Shown: piece after piece, positions 18,925-28,087 of the stretch | How positions within the stretch are numbered: position 1 is the first letter of the stretch | Layout: every line of letters starts with the position of its first letter | Source: Sneathia sanguinegens | GTDB taxonomy: Bacteria; Fusobacteriota; Fusobacteriia; Fusobacteriales; Leptotrichiaceae | Strand: one strand, 5' to 3' | Assembly: GCF_042033325.1 (NCBI RefSeq) | Contig: NZ_CP160095.1 | DNA: 64,000 nt | Program-made: the position numbers and the translations under genes | The notes under the pieces: model-generated | The model's database searches: none | What the model was told of the DNA's origin: nothing | Seen by the model: the letters and a program-made list of their open reading frames with translations, nothing else

Positions 18925-20810
18925 TACAAAAAGATTTAATAAAAGATGATTTATATGCAGCAGTTAATGGAGAATGGTTAAAAAAAGCAGTTATACCTGA
19001 GGATAGACCAAGAATAGGTGGATTTACAGACTTAGTTATAGGTGTAGAAGATACTTTAATAAAGGATTTTAATGAATTAAAAGATCCTAAAGATGTTCAA
19101 ATGAAAGAATTTTTGAAATATTATAATATGACAAAAGATTTCAAAACAAGAAATAAAGATGGTCTTAAGGATATAAAGAAATATATAGAAAAAATTGAAA
19201 AATTAAAAGATTTTTCAGATTTACAAGAACTTAATAAAGAATGGACTTTAAAAGGTTTTGACTTACTTTATGATTTTTCAGTATATCCAGATATGTCAGA
19301 TGCAACTACAAATGTATTATATTTAGGAATACCTTCAATTATTTTACCAGAAAAAGGTTACTATGATGAAAATAATGAAGATGGAAAAAGATTAATAGAA
19401 GTCTATAAGGGAATGTTAGATAAGATTTTAGACATTTACTCTTATTCAAAAGAAGAAAAAGAAAAATTAATTAATAATACTATAACTTTCGATAAAATGA
19501 TGGCAAAATATATCAAGACTTCAGTAGAATTAGCAGATTATCCAAAATTAAATAATCCTAGAACTATGGAAGAAGTAAATAAATATTCTAAAGTTTTAAA
19601 TTTTGAAAAAATAGTTTTTGAATTAATAGAAGCTAAACCAGAAAAAATAATAGTTGAACAACCTGTATTTTATGAAGCATATAATGAATTTGTTAATGAA
19701 AATAATTTTGAATTAATCAAAAGTTGGCTTATAATTAAATTGATACTAGGTGAAAGTTCAAATCTAACAAGTGAACTAAAACAATTAGGAGGAATCTATG
19801 GTAGAGCCTTGTCTGGAACAAGCAAGGAATTGCCTATAGAAAAATATGCATACTATCATGCAACTTCTATGTTCTCTGAAGTAATAAGTGTATATTATGG
19901 GGAAAAATATTTTGGAAAATTAGCAAAAAAAGATGTAAAAGAAATGGTTGAAAGTATGATAAAAGTCTATGAAAAAAGACTTAATGAAAATACTTGGTTG
20001 AAGGAAGAAACTAGAAAATATGCTATTAAAAAATTAGAAACTTTAGAAATTTTAGTTGGATATCCTGAAATATATGATGAAGTATATAATAAGTTAAAAG
20101 TAGATGAAAATGATACTTTCTTTAATAACACAATAAAAATGACAGAAATATTTGTGAAACATGCTCTTGAAAAATGGAATAAGCCAGTAAAGAGATTAGA
20201 ATGGGGAATGAGTTCAAATACAGTTAATGCATACTATAATCCTTCATTAAATCATATATGTTTCCCAGCTGCGATATTACAAAAGCCATTCTATAGTCTA
20301 GACCAAAGTAAGAGTGAAAATTATGGAGGTATAGGGGCAGTAATAGGACATGAAATTTCACATGCTTTTGATAATAATGGAAGCCAATTTGATGCTGAAG
20401 GTAACATGAAGAATTGGTGGACAAAGGAAGATTATGAAATCTTTGATAATAAGGCAAAAGCAATGATAGAATTGTTCGATGGAATAGCTTTTGGAAAAGG
20501 AAAGATAAATGGTAAATTGACAGTATCTGAAAATATAGCAGATGCTGGTGGATTAAGTTGTGCCTTAGAAGCATTGAAAAATAGTGGTGAAAATAATTAT
20601 CAAGACTTTTTCATAAATTGGGCAAGAATATGGAGAATAAAAGCAAGACCAGAATATATGGACATGATTATTAAAATAGATGTACATGCACCAGGAGAAT
20701 TAAGAGCCAATATACAACCAAGAAATTTAGATGAATTTTATAAGGCCTTTGATATAAAAGAAACAGATAAAATGTATTTAGAACCTAAAAAAAGAGTTAA
20801 TATTTGGTAA
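18921..20810 (+). CDS. pepO: M13 family zinc metallopeptidase (PepO)
   Basis: This is a 629-residue neprilysin-like endopeptidase (family M13) that cleaves oligopeptides. The zinc site is present as GHEISHAFDNNG (HExxH near residue 477) with the third ligand Glu in ENIADAGGL (near 537). Further family landmarks are the Asn-Ala-Tyr-Tyr substrate motif (NAYYNPSLN) and the C-terminal RANIQPRNLDEFYKAF. There is no signal peptide or membrane anchor, as in the cytosolic PepO of lactic acid bacteria, so it probably digests imported peptides. This fits the two oligopeptide-binding lipoproteins nearby. Its ATG overlaps the stop of the amylase frame (ATGA), so it is translationally coupled to it, and the amylase frameshift leaves this junction intact. 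Confidence 0.93.
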   Translation: MIQKDLIKDDLYAAVNGEWLKKAVIPEDRPRIGGFTDLVIGVEDTLIKDFNELKDPKDVQMKEFLKYYNMTKDFKTRNKDGLKDIKKYIEKIEKLKDFSDLQELNKEWTLKGFDLLYDFSVYPDMSDATTNVLYLGIPSIILPEKGYYDENNEDGKRLIEVYKGMLDKILDIYSYSKEEKEKLINNTITFDKMMAKYIKTSVELADYPKLNNPRTMEEVNKYSKVLNFEKIVFELIEAKPEKIIVEQPVFYEAYNEFVNENNFELIKSWLIIKLILGESSNLTSELKQLGGIYGRALSGTSKELPIEKYAYYHATSMFSEVISVYYGEKYFGKLAKKDVKEMVESMIKVYEKRLNENTWLKEETRKYAIKKLETLEILVGYPEIYDEVYNKLKVDENDTFFNNTIKMTEIFVKHALEKWNKPVKRLEWGMSSNTVNAYYNPSLNHICFPAAILQKPFYSLDQSKSENYGGIGAVIGHEISHAFDNNGSQFDAEGNMKNWWTKEDYEIFDNKAKAMIELFDGIAFGKGKINGKLTVSENIADAGGLSCALEALKNSGENNYQDFFINWARIWRIKARPEYMDMIIKIDVHAPGELRANIQPRNLDEFYKAFDIKETDKMYLEPKKRVNIW

Positions 20811-20821
20811 GGGGTAAGTGA

Positions 20822-21415
20822 ATGAATATAATAGAAGCTATAAAACAAAGAAAATCTATTAGACAATTTACAAAGCAAGAAGTTAGAGATGAAGATTTAG
20901 AAGAAATAATTGAATTGGCAAGAAGAGCACCTAGTTCAGTTAATGGGCAACAAATAAGTTTGATTTATACAAAAGATAGGGATATTATTGAAAAAATTGC
21001 TCATTTAAGTGGAGGACAAGCACAAATTTCAGATTGTTCAGTTTTTGTATCAATAATTGGTGATTTTTATAGAGATAGAGTTTATCTTGAAAGTGTTGGA
21101 GAAAAATTAACCGATGATGTACAAAGATTGAGAGATGTTATAGCTACAGATGCTGGTATAATGGCAATGGTGCTTAATTATGCGGCAATGGAAAAGGGCT
21201 ATGGTTGTACCATAATAGGAGGAGTTAAACAAGCAACAGAGGAGATTGCAGAAATACTTGGTTTACCAAAAGATACATATATTGCTTTAGGATTAACAAT
21301 AGGTGTACCTACATCTGAAGCAAAAGCTGGTACAATGAAACCTAGAATAGAAAAAAAAGCTTTTGCAATGCAAGATAGATACAATAAAGAAGTGCAAACT
21401 ATGGCAGTAAAATAG
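20822..21415 (+). CDS. Nitroreductase (NfsA/NfrA type), probably truncated by TAG
   Basis: This is a 197-residue FMN-dependent nitroreductase. It has the N-terminal phosphate/FMN motif RKSIRQF, APSSVNGQQ, and the AMEKGYGCTIIGG block. The family reduces nitro compounds, quinones or flavins with NAD(P)H. Translation continues in the same frame past the TAG at 21413-21415 for 29 more codons (YEKELDNWFKSINVNQPLYG and onward to TAG at 21503-21505). This continuation resembles the C-terminal tail of NfsA/NfrA proteins, where a Gln commonly precedes the conserved Tyr-Asp/Glu. A single C-to-T change of CAG would explain the stop. The core FMN site is intact, so a truncated protein may still fold. The start has an AAGGGGTAAGTG site before the ATG, 12 nt after pepO. 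Confidence 0.85.
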   Translation: MNIIEAIKQRKSIRQFTKQEVRDEDLEEIIELARRAPSSVNGQQISLIYTKDRDIIEKIAHLSGGQAQISDCSVFVSIIGDFYRDRVYLESVGEKLTDDVQRLRDVIATDAGIMAMVLNYAAMEKGYGCTIIGGVKQATEEIAEILGLPKDTYIALGLTIGVPTSEAKAGTMKPRIEKKAFAMQDRYNKEVQTMAVK

Positions 21416-21516
21416 TATGAAAAAGAATTAGATAATTGGTTTAAATCAATAAATGTTAACCAACCTTTATATGGTGAGGTTATAAAAAGATTTTATTCTA
21501 AGTAGGGGGTTTTCTA

Positions 21517-22389
21517 ATGGAAGAAAGATATGAGTTAAACAAGAATTTAGCTCAAATGTTAAAAGGTGGAGTTATAATGGATGTTTCTACACCAGAACAA
21601 GCTAAAATTGCAGAAGAAGCAGGGGCCTGTGCAGTAATGGCCTTAGAAAGAATACCAGCTGATATTAGAGCGGCTGGAGGAGTTTCTCGTATGAGTGATC
21701 CAGCAATGATAAAGGGTATACAAAAAGCTGTTTCTATACCAGTTATGGCTAAAGCAAGAATAGGGCATTTTGTAGAAGCACAAATATTAGAAGCAATAGA
21801 AATAGATTATATAGATGAAAGTGAAGTGTTATCTCCAGCAGATGACAAGTTGCATATAAATAAAAGAAAATTTAAAGTACCTTTTGTTTGTGGAGCAAGA
21901 GATTTATCAGAAGCATTAAGAAGAATAAATGAAGGAGCTTCAATGATAAGAACAAAGGGAGAACCAGGAACTGGAGATATTATTCAAGCAGTAAGACATA
22001 TGAGAAAAATGACAGAACAAATAAGAACAGTACAAAATATGGATGAAGATGAACTATATTTCTATGCAAAAGAATTACAAGTTCCATATGATTTATTAGT
22101 TTATGTACATAAAAATGGTAAGTTACCAGTTGTCAATTTTGCAGCTGGTGGTATAGCAACTCCAGCAGATGCAGCACTTATGATGCAATTAGGAGCAGAA
22201 GGAGTATTTGTTGGATCAGGAATATTTAAATCAGGAAATCCAGCTATAAGAGCAAAAGCAATAGTAGAAGCAGTAACAAATTATAACAAACCTGAAATTC
22301 TTGCAAAAATATCAGAAAATTTAGGAGAAGCTATGGTAGGTATTAATGAAAATGAAATAAAAATACTTATGGCTGAAAGAGGTATATAA
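21517..22389 (+). CDS. pdxS: Pyridoxal 5'-phosphate synthase subunit PdxS
   Basis: This is the 290-residue synthase subunit of the DXP-independent vitamin B6 pathway. It condenses ribose-5-P, glyceraldehyde-3-P and ammonia to PLP. Recognisable blocks are GGVIMDVSTPEQAKIAEEAG, the catalytic lysine region MAKARIGHFVEAQ, DESEVLSPADD, FVCGARDLSEALRR, MIRTKGEPGTGD and the phosphate-binding GGIATPADAAL with GSGIF. Length is normal. A GGGGG ribosome binding site lies 7 nt before the ATG, just after the extended tail of the nitroreductase frame. It is followed after 2 nt by its glutaminase partner pdxT. Confidence 0.98.
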   Translation: MEERYELNKNLAQMLKGGVIMDVSTPEQAKIAEEAGACAVMALERIPADIRAAGGVSRMSDPAMIKGIQKAVSIPVMAKARIGHFVEAQILEAIEIDYIDESEVLSPADDKLHINKRKFKVPFVCGARDLSEALRRINEGASMIRTKGEPGTGDIIQAVRHMRKMTEQIRTVQNMDEDELYFYAKELQVPYDLLVYVHKNGKLPVVNFAAGGIATPADAALMMQLGAEGVFVGSGIFKSGNPAIRAKAIVEAVTNYNKPEILAKISENLGEAMVGINENEIKILMAERGI

Positions 22390-22391
22390 AA

Positions 22392-22955
22392 ATGGTGATT
22401 GCAATTTTAAGTTTGCAAGGGGCTTTTTTAGAACATGAAAAAATATTAGATAAATTAGGTGTAAAATATTTTGAAATAAGAAATAAAAAAGATTTGGAAA
22501 AACATTTTGATGGTTTGATATTACCTGGTGGCGAAAGTACAACAATGGGTAAATTATTACATGATTTGGATTTATTTACAGAATTAAAGCAAAGAATAGA
22601 AAAAGGACTTTGTGTATTTGGAACTTGTGCTGGAATGATACTTTTGGCAAAGAAAATATCTAATGATAAAAGAGTTCATTTTGGATTGATGGATATAGAA
22701 GTAAAAAGAAATGCATATGGAAGACAATTAGGAAGTTTTAGAACAGTGGAAGAATTCAAAGGTATAGGTGAAGTTCCAATGGTATTTATAAGAGGACCCT
22801 ATGTTGAAAAAGTAGCAGATAATGTGCAAATTTTATCAAAGGTTGATGGTAATATAGTTGCAGTTAGACAAAAAAATATGCTTGCAACAGCTTATCATCC
22901 AGAATTAACAGAAAATACTAAGGTTCATGAGTATTTTATTTCTATGATAAAATAA
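22392..22955 (+). CDS. pdxT: Pyridoxal 5'-phosphate synthase glutaminase PdxT
   Basis: This is a 187-residue class I glutamine amidotransferase that supplies ammonia to PdxS. The oxyanion-loop motif is GGESTTMGKLL, the nucleophile Cys lies in FGTCAGMILLAK, and the His-Glu pair is in TAYHPELTEN, so the triad is complete. It starts 2 nt after the pdxS stop, giving the usual pdxST operon with expected 1:1 subunits. A terminator follows. Confidence 0.97.
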   Translation: MVIAILSLQGAFLEHEKILDKLGVKYFEIRNKKDLEKHFDGLILPGGESTTMGKLLHDLDLFTELKQRIEKGLCVFGTCAGMILLAKKISNDKRVHFGLMDIEVKRNAYGRQLGSFRTVEEFKGIGEVPMVFIRGPYVEKVADNVQILSKVDGNIVAVRQKNMLATAYHPELTENTKVHEYFISMIK

Positions 22956-22978
22956 ATTAAATAAATAATGAATTTATA

Positions 22979-23014
22979 GGTGGTAAGTTTAAACTTGCTA
23001 CCTTTATTTTTTTA
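22979..23014 (+). terminator. Intrinsic terminator after pdxT
   Basis: A 12-bp stem, GGTGGTAAGTTT with AAACTTGCTACC and two G-T pairs, spans 22979-23002. It is followed by TTTATTTTTTTATT. Confidence 0.8.
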
Positions 23015-23055
23015 TTAAAATGTGCTATCATGTTAATTAAAAGGAGATGGGAGAG

Positions 23056-23781
23056 TTGAAAAAAATCCTTATATTATTCTTATTACTCGTATCATTATTG
23101 ACTTATACAAAAGAATTCAGAGTTATAAGCTATAATCTATATGGAGGAAGACTTACTGATCCGATTGAATTAGCAGATAGTTTAAAAAAATATAGCCCAG
23201 ATTTTTTGGCATTTCAAGAAGTTGATAAAGAAACTTTTAGAAGTAATTTCTTAGATTTTACCAAAGAAGTTGCAGATAGATTAGGATATAAGTATTACTA
23301 TTTTAAAAAAGCTTTAGATTTTCAAGCTGGAGAGTTCGGGATATCTTTTATATCAAAATATCCTGTAGACGAAATCTATACTAAAGAATTGATAAATTCA
23401 GAAACAGCTAAAGAAAAAAGACAGCTTATAGTAGCTAAATTTAATAAATCTATTTTTTCAAAAAATTTATGCATATTTAATACGCATTTAACCTATGATA
23501 TAGAAGATAATGCAAAGCAAGTAGATGATTTATTAACTGTAGCTACATATATTAATGGGGATATGAAAATTATATGTGGAGATTTTAATTTATTACCTAG
23601 TACAAAAGAATATAAGAAAATAGTAGAAAAATTTAATGATACCTATAATAATAAAGATGAAAAAAGAATAGACTATATTTTTACTAGCAAAGACCCTGAT
23701 ATTAAGGTGTTAGATGCTAGATTTTTAGACTTAAACTTATCTGATCATAAGCCGTACGAAGTCATACTTGATATAAAATAG
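23056..23781 (+). CDS. Secreted endonuclease/exonuclease/phosphatase family protein
   Basis: This is a 241-residue EEP-superfamily hydrolase with a cleavable signal peptide (MKKILILFLLLVSLLTYTKE). The metal and catalytic signatures are SYNLYGG, AFQEVDKE, GDFNLLP, RIDYIFTS and LSDHKPYEV. The family includes DNases, sphingomyelinases and inositol phosphatases, and the sequence does not say which substrate is used. An in-frame ATG at 23047 directly abuts the AAGGAG site with no spacer. The TTG at 23056, 9 nt after it, is therefore the more likely start and places the lysines correctly before the hydrophobic core. The protein should act in the periplasm or outside the cell. It is 12 nt upstream of an OppA-like lipoprotein gene and probably co-transcribed with it. 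Confidence 0.85.
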   Translation: MKKILILFLLLVSLLTYTKEFRVISYNLYGGRLTDPIELADSLKKYSPDFLAFQEVDKETFRSNFLDFTKEVADRLGYKYYYFKKALDFQAGEFGISFISKYPVDEIYTKELINSETAKEKRQLIVAKFNKSIFSKNLCIFNTHLTYDIEDNAKQVDDLLTVATYINGDMKIICGDFNLLPSTKEYKKIVEKFNDTYNNKDEKRIDYIFTSKDPDIKVLDARFLDLNLSDHKPYEVILDIK

Positions 23782-23793
23782 AGGAGGAAATGT

Positions 23794-25584
23794 ATGAAGA
23801 ATAAAAGAATATGGACAAAATTAGCAACAGTACTTTTGCTTGGGTCTTTAGTAGCATGTCAACCAGGTAAAAGAAGATCAGAAATGGGAAGTAAAAATTT
23901 AAAATTATTATTCCCACAAATTTATAAATCAAAAGAAAAAGAAATTAAGGGTGGAACTTTTAAGGTAGGTGTTACAAGCTCAACATCATTTAGTGGTTTA
24001 CTTAGTCCTTTAATTCAAACTACTGCATTAGATGGAGAATTTAGCGGACCAATAGACGCTCCACTTTTTGTGCCAGGAAAGGATTTCAAGGTTAGTGATA
24101 AAGGACTTGCTAAAATTGATGTAGATGTCGATAATAAAGTAGTTACAGTGACATTAAGACCTAATTTGAAGTGGGATGACGGTCAACCTATGACTATAGA
24201 TGACTATATCTTCACTTATGAAGTAGTAGCACACCCTGATTATACAGGTGTTAGATATGATGAAAGTGTTCAACAAGTAAATGGTATAAAAGATTATCAT
24301 GAAGGTAAGGCAAAAACTATTAGTGGTTTAGAAAAAGTAAATGATACAACTGTTAAAATACACTTTAATAAATTAAGTCCTGCTGTATATAATGGTGGTG
24401 GAGGTCTATTATCTTTCATAGCACCTAAGCACGATTTAAAAGATGTGCCAGTTAAAGATTTAGAAAAATCTGAAAAGACAAGATTAAAAGTTGTTGGTGC
24501 AGGACAATATAAGATAAAACAAATAGTTCCTGGTGAAAGTATAGAATATGTACCAAATGAATATTACTATAAGAAAGATGAAATACCAAAAGTTGATAGC
24601 TTAATTAAAAAAATATTGCCAGATAATGCATTATTATCATCAATGAAAAATGGTGAATATGATGAATATTCTAGTGTTCCTTCAGATCTATATCAAGAAT
24701 ATAAAGACTTTAATAATTTGGTTGTTTTAGGAAGACCACAATTAGGATACTCATATTTAGGTTTCGATTTAGGACATTGGGATGCTAAAAAAGGAGAAAA
24801 TGTAACAGATCCAGATAAAAAGATGGCAGATATTAATTTAAGAAAAGCTATGGGATATGCTTTGAATGTAGAAGAAGTAATAAATAGTTTCTATAGTGGT
24901 CTAAAGACAAGAGCAACTGGAGTTATACCACCTGTATTTGAAAGTATATATAATTCAAAACCAAGCATAACATACAATGTTAAAAAGGCTAATGAATTAT
25001 TAGACAAGGCTGGATATAAAGATGTAAATGGAGATGGAATAAGAGAAGATAAGAATGGAAAACCATTAGAAATAATATTTGGTATGACAGCAAGTGGAGA
25101 TATTGCAGAACCATTAACACAAAAATTCATACAAGACTGGAGAAAAGTAGGATTGAAGGTTAGCCTTGCAGGAGGTCGTTTACTTAAATCTAATAGTTTC
25201 TTTGAAAAATTACAATCAAATAATAAAGGCTTCGATATTTGGATGGCAGGTTGGTCAGTAGCAAGTTCTCTAGATTTAAATGGAATATATGGAAATCATT
25301 CTAAGTTCAATATTGCTAATCTTGCATCAGCAAGAAATAATGAATTAATTGATAAAGTAAATTCATTAGAAGCATTAAAAGATCCTGAATATAGATTAAA
25401 TGCTATTAAGGAATGGGAAAATAACTACATGGAAAATGAATTAGGATTCTTACCACTATGGTTTAGTTATGAATTATTCCCAATTAATAAGAGAGTTAAA
25501 TTTGAAACTTGTAAGTATGATAATACTGATTTGGGTCCACATCCAACAGCAGTAACTTCACAACAAACTTTGATGGCTAAATAG
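23794..25584 (+). CDS. Oligopeptide ABC transporter substrate-binding lipoprotein
   Basis: This is a 596-residue family 5 solute-binding protein (OppA/DppA type). The lipobox LVAC gives Cys22 as the lipidation site. It has the family features FTYE in the N-lobe, a C-terminal lobe with DINLRKAMGYALN, and a DVNGDGIRED loop. It binds peptides or a related solute outside the inner membrane. No permease or ATPase genes are adjacent, so it must share a transporter encoded elsewhere. A close paralogue lies at 35473-37251. The two share long protein blocks and stretches of identical DNA. A GAGGAGG ribosome binding site precedes the ATG, and a terminator follows the stop. Confidence 0.92.
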   Translation: MKNKRIWTKLATVLLLGSLVACQPGKRRSEMGSKNLKLLFPQIYKSKEKEIKGGTFKVGVTSSTSFSGLLSPLIQTTALDGEFSGPIDAPLFVPGKDFKVSDKGLAKIDVDVDNKVVTVTLRPNLKWDDGQPMTIDDYIFTYEVVAHPDYTGVRYDESVQQVNGIKDYHEGKAKTISGLEKVNDTTVKIHFNKLSPAVYNGGGGLLSFIAPKHDLKDVPVKDLEKSEKTRLKVVGAGQYKIKQIVPGESIEYVPNEYYYKKDEIPKVDSLIKKILPDNALLSSMKNGEYDEYSSVPSDLYQEYKDFNNLVVLGRPQLGYSYLGFDLGHWDAKKGENVTDPDKKMADINLRKAMGYALNVEEVINSFYSGLKTRATGVIPPVFESIYNSKPSITYNVKKANELLDKAGYKDVNGDGIREDKNGKPLEIIFGMTASGDIAEPLTQKFIQDWRKVGLKVSLAGGRLLKSNSFFEKLQSNNKGFDIWMAGWSVASSLDLNGIYGNHSKFNIANLASARNNELIDKVNSLEALKDPEYRLNAIKEWENNYMENELGFLPLWFSYELFPINKRVKFETCKYDNTDLGPHPTAVTSQQTLMAK

Positions 25585-25594
25585 TAAATATAAC

Positions 25595-25622
25595 GGTAGT
25601 TCGAAAGAACTACCTTTTATTT
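25595..25622 (+). terminator. Intrinsic terminator after the OppA-like gene
   Basis: A perfect 8-bp stem GGTAGTTC/GAACTACC with a GAAA tetraloop (25595-25614) is followed by TTTTATTT. Confidence 0.9.
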
Positions 25623-25685
25623 GAATTATAGTTAAAAAAGTAAAGTTTAAATTAATTCAATAGATATTGTTATAATTTAATAAAT

Positions 25686-25722
25686 ATATCCCTTAGGTTA
25701 AATAAAGGGATATTATTTTTTT
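25686..25722 (+). terminator. Second terminator-like hairpin in the same gap
   Basis: A 9-bp stem ATATCCCTT/AAGGGATAT (25686-25713) is followed by TATTTTTTT. A TATAAT lies just upstream at 25671-25676. It may be a back-up terminator, or it could end a very short transcript. No ORF lies between the two hairpins. Confidence 0.55.
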
Positions 25723-25789
25723 GTAAAAAAAACAAAATTAAATAAAAAAATTGATATAATTTGTTGATTTTCACAAAAAAAGGAGAACT

Positions 25790-28010
25790 ATGATGAAAAA
25801 AACTATGATATTATCAATTTTTATAGCTTCTACACTATATGCAAGTACAGAAGGAATGGTAGAAGCGTTTAATATTAATGAATACAACATAAACACGAAT
25901 ACATTTAAGTCTAAGAAAACTGGAATTAATGCAGAGTTTGGTGCTGCAGGTTTTAGAATAGGAACTAATTTAGTAGCTAAAAATAATTTTACAGAATTCA
26001 AATCGAGTACAGCCTATGTTCAATATACAACACCAAGATATATGGGTGTTAATGCGAGGATAAGAAGTAAATATTCATTTGAAACTCAATTAGAACTAAA
26101 TACAAAATTAAGCTATATGCCTAAAAATGACTTGGAAATAAGTTTAGAAAGTACGATAAATCCTACAGTTAATGGTAAGGACTTAAAATATAAAAATATA
26201 CTTACTGAAAAATCAGAAAGTATAGATTATAAGGCAATATCACATGCATATAAATTAGAAACAAAATATAAGAATGAAAATGTTGAATTCATAGCAGACC
26301 TTCTATTTCAACACATATACTCAAAACACACTGAAGAAAAAACAGATAAAATAAAGCAATTAGAAGATAGAATAAATATGCTAGAAAAAGTTGTTCCTTT
26401 ACTAGAAAAAAAGAAAGAGTTAAGCGATAAAGTAACTGAATTAGAAAATAAATTGAAGATTGCAAATAATGCTTCGCAAGCAAAAAAAGATATAGATGAC
26501 AAAATTAATAAAATTAATACTGAATATGAAAAACAAAAACAAGATCAGAAAATCTCAAGTAAATGAAATAAAGCAAAAATTACAACAAGCAGAAACTGAA
26601 AAAAAAGAAAAAGAAACTAAACAAGAACAAGCAGAAAAAGAATTAGATAAGAAAAAGCAAGAATTAAATATAAATAAATTAGAACAAGATTTAGCTAATG
26701 CACAAAGAGAAGAAACAGAAGCAAAAACTGCAAAAGAACAAGCAGAACAAGAATATAGTTCTTTAGAAAAAGAAAAAGAAAATATTGAAAATCAAAAACA
26801 AGAAATAGAAGAAAAAATACAAGCTAATGAAACAGAAAAGAAAAAAATAGAAGAAGCAAAAAAAGCTTTAGATGAAATAAATAGAAAATTTGATGAAGAA
26901 GAAAAAAGGCTTAATGACATATCCGAAGATAATAATAGAAGTAAAGAAGAAAGAGAAAAAGCAAATAGGGATAGATATAAATTGATAGGAAAACACCATG
27001 AAGATTTAGCAAAAATTGGAGAAATTGACGGAAAATTAATGAGAAACGAAGAAACATCTAAATCATTAAAAAAAGATCAAGAACAAATAGTAAGACAGAT
27101 AGAAGAAAAAAAAGAACAATTAAAAATTAAATTGCAAAATAAAGAGCAAAAAGAACAAGAGCATGAAGATAAAGAAAAAGAAAAAATAAAAAAACAACAA
27201 GAAATTCAAACTAAAAGACAAGAACTAACAGAAAAACAAAATGAATATGAAACTGCAAAACAACAGTTTGAACAAGCTGAAGAGAACTATGATTCTAAAA
27301 ATAATGAGTTGAATGCTTTACAACAAGATATGGAAGTTAAAGAAAGAGAACATGAAGCTCAAATACAAAAATTAAATAAAGATAAAGCAGATGTAGAAGA
27401 GGATTTCAATAAAAAAGATCAACTTAGTTCTGAACTTGCTGAAAAGAAAAAAGAAGTTGAAGTTAATAAGGCAGAAATTGAAAAGGTGGATAAAAATAAC
27501 TTGACTTTAGAAAAAGCTAAAGCTGAGAAAGAAGATAAATTGAAAAATAAGGATAAAATTATAGAACATCATAAGGTAAATCCTTATAAAGTTGTTTCTA
27601 ATGAATTTTATTTTGGAACTAAATTGGGACTTAAGTATAAAAAGAATGATTTTGGATTTGAAGGTAATTTAATTGCTGGTGGTGCATATAAGGAAAAAGA
27701 AAAGGATGATGAGAGAGTTATTGAAATGTATGCTCTTTCTAAACTTGAATTAGCGATGAATTATAGAGTTGCTGTTGCACCTTTCCTATACTTAATACCC
27801 GAAGTTGGCGGAATGGTTAAGGTTGATGAGGTAGACTTTAAGAAAATTCCTGAAATTGAGTATAATATAAGTCCTAAGGTTGCTATTGAATACAAGCCTA
27901 TAGATAAGTTTACATTTAGGGTAGAAGCTGATGTTAAAAATAGCTTTAAAAATAAAAACTATATTGACAGTGTAGTTAATACAAATTTAAATATTAAATA
28001 TGTTTGGTAG
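25790..28010 (+). pseudogene. Outer-membrane protein with coiled-coil insert, frameshifted
   Basis: Two overlapping frames encode one protein of about 739 residues. The first frame (to 26566) gives a signal peptide (MILSIFIASTLYAS), about 170 residues of beta-strand-rich sequence, then the start of a coiled coil. The second frame (open from 26496) continues the coiled coil for some 320 residues, very rich in Glu, Lys and Gln. It ends with about 140 strand-rich residues closing on NLNIKYVW, an aromatic terminus like an outer-membrane barrel. Neither half makes sense alone. The second has no signal peptide or ribosome binding site. Removing one A from AAAA at 26549-26552 joins the heptads as DQKSQVNEIKQ. 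The two ATGs at 25790 and 25793 follow AAGGAG, and the second has the better spacing. I do not recognise the family. A long helical insert within a barrel is an inference. Confidence 0.72.
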
Positions 28011-28014
28011 AAAG

Positions 28015-28037
28015 AAGATGCCTTTGGCATCTTTTTT
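28015..28037 (+). terminator. Intrinsic terminator after the coiled-coil protein
   Basis: A 7-bp stem AGATGCC/GGCATCT with a TTT loop is followed by a run of T, starting 4 nt after the stop codon. Confidence 0.85.
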
Positions 28038-28054
28038 AGTTAGTACATTTATGA

Positions 28055-28060
28055 TATAAT
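28055..28060 (+). promoter_or_regulatory. -10 box of the rpe-rsmG operon promoter
   Basis: TATAAT lies 27 nt upstream of the rpe ATG at 28088 and just after the terminator of the previous gene. No good -35 box is seen at 17 nt spacing, where a T run of the terminator occurs. Confidence 0.45.
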
Positions 28061-28087
28061 TAGTCTATGAAACAAGGAGGAATATAT

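Noticed and set aside
20224..20574. 116-codon minus-strand frame within pepO
   Set aside because: It covers the zinc-site region of pepO in antisense, has a biased His/Leu-rich composition and no ribosome binding site.
21413..21415. UAG decoded as pyrrolysine in the nitroreductase
   Set aside because: No pyl genes are visible, the family does not use pyrrolysine, and a nonsense substitution explains the data more simply.
25671..25722. Small RNA between promoter-like TATAAT and the second hairpin
   Set aside because: The transcript would be only about 40 nt and consist of the hairpin itself, with no -35 box. It is listed only as a terminator-like hairpin.
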